A stretch of DNA of 38,076 bases from Paracoccus denitrificans (lineage in GTDB: Bacteria > Pseudomonadota > Alphaproteobacteria > Rhodobacterales > Rhodobacteraceae): assembly GCF_900100045.1 (NCBI RefSeq), contig NZ_FNEA01000035.1, forward strand, positions 1 through 38,076, in the 5' to 3' direction. The notes below the pieces were generated by a model. That model searched no databases. It saw only the letters and a list, made by a program, of their open reading frames with translations, and had not been told where the DNA came from. The stretch's first letter is position 1; each line of letters opens with the position of its first letter. Made by a program: the position numbers and the translations under genes. Shown in pieces: positions 33,932 through 38,076 of this stretch.

Positions 33932-35743
33932 TCAGTGGGCCTGCGCCCCACCGGCGCCGCGCGGAACGCGGATCGACTCGACCAGGTCGCGCACCTCGGC
34001 AGGCGGCTCCTTGGTGGCGCTGGACACCAGATAGGCCACCGCGAAGTTGATCACCGCACCGATGGTGCCGAACGAGGCCGGCGAGATGCCGAACAGCCAG
34101 GCATCCGCCGTATCCGGCAGCATGTTGGTCCCCGAGATGAAGAACCAGCCCTTGTAGGTGAAGATATAGACCAGCGTCGCGATGACCCCGGCCAGCATCC
34201 CCGCGATCGCGCCTTCCTTGTTCATGCGCGTCGAGAAGATGCCCATCATCAGCACCGGGAAGATCGAGCTTGCCGCCAGCCCGAAGGCCAGTGCCACCGT
34301 CTGCGCGGCAAAGCCCGGCGGATTCAGCCCCAGGATCGTCGCCACCAGGATCGAGACCCCCATCGAGACGCGGGCCGCGAACAGCTCGCCCTTCTCGCTG
34401 ATGCCGGGATTGATCGCGCCCTTGATCAGGTCGTGGCTCACCGCGCCCGAGATCGCCAGCAGCAGGCCCGCCGCGGTGGACAGCGCCGCCGCCAGGCCGC
34501 CGGCGGCGACGATGGCGATGACCCAGCCCGGCAGGTTGGCGATTTCCGGGTTGGCCAGAACCATGATGTCGTTGTTCACCGTGGTCAGTTCGTTGCCCTG
34601 CAGGCCCTGCTCGGCGATCACCGCGGCCAGCTGTTCGTTCGCCGCCCCCGCCTCGTTGTAGTACTGGATCAGGCCGTCGCCGTTCTTGTCCTCCCAGTTC
34701 AGCAGGCCCGTCACCTGCCAGTTGCGCATCCAGTGCAGGTCATCGCGGTTCTGGATGTCCTCCAGCGACACGGCCGGCTGGCTGAAGGTCTGGCCCGTCT
34801 CGGCGCCCGGCCACATGGTCGCGGTCAGGTTGAAGCGCGACATCGAGCCCACCGCCGGCGCGACGGTATAGAGCAGCGCGATGAAGACCAGCGCCCAGCC
34901 TGCCGATTTGCGCGCATCGGCCACCTTCGGCACGGTGAAGAAGCGGATGATGACATGCGGCAGGCCCGCAGTGCCGATCATCAGCGCCATGGTGAACAGC
35001 ACCATGTCCAGCGTCGACTGGTGATGCCCGGTATAGGAGCGGAAGCCCAGATCGGTCACCACCTGGTCCAGCGTCGCCAGGAACTTGGTGTCCGATGCGT
35101 TCAGCGTGCCGAACAGCCCGGTCTGCGGCAGCACATGGCCGGTCAGTTGCAGCGCGATGAACACCGCCGGGATGGTATAGGCGATGATCAGCACGATATA
35201 TTGCGCCACCTGCGTATAGGTGATGCCCTTCATCCCGCCCAGCACGGCATAGACGAAGACCAGCGCCGCGCCGATCCACAGCCCGGTCGAACTGGACACT
35301 TCCAGATAGCGCGAGAAGGTCACGCCGACGCCGGTCATCTGGCCGATCACATAGGTGATCGAGATGATCAGCAGGCAGATCACGCCGATGATCCGCGCCG
35401 TGCCCGAATAGAAGCGGTCGCCGATGAATTCCGGCACCGTGAACTTGCCGAACTTGCGCAGATAGGGCGCAAGCAGCATCGCCAGCAGCACATAGCCGCC
35501 GGTCCAGCCCATCAGATAGGTCGAGTTGTCATAGCCGGTAAAGGCGATGAGGCCCGCCATCGAGATGAACGAGGCCGCCGACATCCAGTCGGCCGCCGTG
35601 GCCATGCCGTTCATGACCGGGCTGACGCCGCGGTTGGCGGCATAGAATTCCGCCGTGGAACCGGCGCGGGCCCAGATCGCGATGCCGATATAAAGCGCGA
35701 AGGACGCGCCGATGACGATGAGGTTAAGGGTAAACTGGCTCAT
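33932..35743 (-). CDS. VC_2705-type sodium/solute symporter
   Basis: 603-residue inner-membrane symporter of the SSS family, acetate-permease-like (VC_2705 group), with about 13 helices. Typical stretches are FYAANRGVSPVMNGMATAAD, WMSAASFISMAGLIAFTGYD, YVLGGMKGITYTQVAQYIVL-like text (here VLGGMKGITYTQVAQYIVLI) and LSTAAGLLLAISGAVSHDLI. It would take up acetate or a similar carboxylate with sodium. An extra-membrane insert contains an EF-hand-like loop at residues 352-364 (DKNGDGLIQYYNE), unusual for SSS proteins. The small DUF4212 subunit gene lies ten bases upstream and acs before that, which supports acetate use. Confidence 0.93.
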   Translation of the reverse strand: MSQFTLNLIVIGASFALYIGIAIWARAGSTAEFYAANRGVSPVMNGMATAADWMSAASFISMAGLIAFTGYDNSTYLMGWTGGYVLLAMLLAPYLRKFGKFTVPEFIGDRFYSGTARIIGVICLLIISITYVIGQMTGVGVTFSRYLEVSSSTGLWIGAALVFVYAVLGGMKGITYTQVAQYIVLIIAYTIPAVFIALQLTGHVLPQTGLFGTLNASDTKFLATLDQVVTDLGFRSYTGHHQSTLDMVLFTMALMIGTAGLPHVIIRFFTVPKVADARKSAGWALVFIALLYTVAPAVGSMSRFNLTATMWPGAETGQTFSQPAVSLEDIQNRDDLHWMRNWQVTGLLNWEDKNGDGLIQYYNEAGAANEQLAAVIAEQGLQGNELTTVNNDIMVLANPEIANLPGWVIAIVAAGGLAAALSTAAGLLLAISGAVSHDLIKGAINPGISEKGELFAARVSMGVSILVATILGLNPPGFAAQTVALAFGLAASSIFPVLMMGIFSTRMNKEGAIAGMLAGVIATLVYIFTYKGWFFISGTNMLPDTADAWLFGISPASFGTIGAVINFAVAYLVSSATKEPPAEVRDLVESIRVPRGAGGAQAH

Positions 35744-35753
35744 GGGATGCTCC

Positions 35754-36011
35754 TCACTCGTCCACGCCGTGTTCGGCGTCGAGCCTGTTCATGCGCCAGG
35801 CATAGAAGAAGATCAGCGCGATGAAGACCAGGATCGAGCCCTGCTGCGCGAACCAGAACCCCAGGTCGGTTCCTCCCACCGAGATGCCCGCCAGGATCGG
35901 CCTCAGGATGATCCCGAAGCCATAGGACACCAGGGCCCAGATGATCATGCACAGCCAGATCAGCTTGAGATTGGCCTGCCAATATGCGTTTGACGATTGT
36001 CTGTCACTCAT
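35754..36011 (-). CDS. DUF4212 small symporter subunit
   Basis: 85-residue membrane protein with two helices: NLKLIWLCMIIWALVSYGFG and FWFAQQGSILVFIALIFFYA. It belongs to DUF4212, found beside VC_2705-type symporters and thought to be their small subunit. AAGGAC, with a GGAGG further up, precedes the ATG. It lies ten bases upstream of the symporter gene, certainly co-transcribed. It follows acs after a 108-base gap that contains a hairpin. Confidence 0.93.
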   Translation of the reverse strand: MSDRQSSNAYWQANLKLIWLCMIIWALVSYGFGIILRPILAGISVGGTDLGFWFAQQGSILVFIALIFFYAWRMNRLDAEHGVDE

Positions 36012-36078
36012 GTCCTTAAAATCCTCCCTTTTTCAGACATGTCGTTCCGTCTTTTTCGACGTGTTTTCCCCTCCGTTT

Positions 36079-36101
36079 CCCCCGGCGAAAAAGGCCGGGG
36101 G
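36079..36101 (-). terminator. Hairpin after acs
   Basis: Stem CCCCCGGC (36079-36086) with GCCGGGGG (36094-36101) and a seven-base A-rich (plus) or T-rich (minus) loop. It lies about 19 bases after the acs stop codon. No T run follows, so it may be an attenuator or mRNA-stabilising end rather than a full terminator. Confidence 0.5.
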
Positions 36102-36119
36102 CGTCTTCCGCGCCCGGGT

Positions 36120-38075
<1,956 letters not shown>

Positions 38076-38076
38076 G

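Overview
The window is GC-rich, nearly fully coding DNA with strong G/C third-position bias. It looks like an alphaproteobacterium of the Rhodobacteraceae, most likely Paracoccus or a close relative. That placement rests on my recognition of the GroEL, Acs and acetate-locus proteins and on overall gene style; no database search was run.

Layout. (1) 1-2001: the end of groES, complete groEL and a clean intrinsic terminator. (2) About 2.2-22.5 kb: an accessory stretch of small, mostly redox-related modules. These are short-chain dehydrogenases, a DUF1330 protein, an SRPBCC protein with a 55-residue glycine-zipper partner, a monooxygenase-like/FMN-reductase fusion, a cupin, an aldo/keto reductase, two EamA exporters, two MFS transporters and a WrbA-type quinone reductase. 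Several are transcribed divergently from their own LysR or HxlR regulator across about 95 bp. Inside this stretch lies acnB (15590-18382), a long-form aconitase B that resembles Bacteroidota enzymes more than the short enterobacterial form. It is followed by the C-terminal half of a nitroreductase that has lost its start, which suggests an insertion or replacement event. (3) 22.6-29.1 kb: an RTX repeat protein, glycerate kinase, an SLC13-type anion transporter, an anti-sigma/ECF-sigma pair and a secreted subtilisin-like protease with a 14-aspartate tract. Four copies of the element GGGAATAA-N14/15-CGTA lie upstream of the protease, anti-sigma, transporter and kinase genes. This makes a self-contained, previously unannotated ECF regulon the strongest discovery candidate here. 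(4) 29.2-38.1 kb: a seven-gene minus-strand acetate locus: acs, DUF4212 protein, VC_2705-type sodium/solute symporter, cNMP-CBS-DUF294 nucleotidyltransferase, a small membrane protein, a receiver-only response regulator, and a membrane sensor-like protein whose catalytic end is a DEDDh exonuclease rather than a kinase.

How the parts work together. groESL and acs are core genes framing accessory material. In the acetate locus the symporter pair would import acetate and Acs would activate it to acetyl-CoA; the DUF294, receiver and exonuclease proteins probably form a signalling arm. In the ECF block, a membrane-anchored anti-sigma factor would hold the sigma factor until an envelope signal releases it, switching on protease, transporter and kinase together. 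No tRNA, rRNA, CRISPR array or intact insertion sequence was seen.
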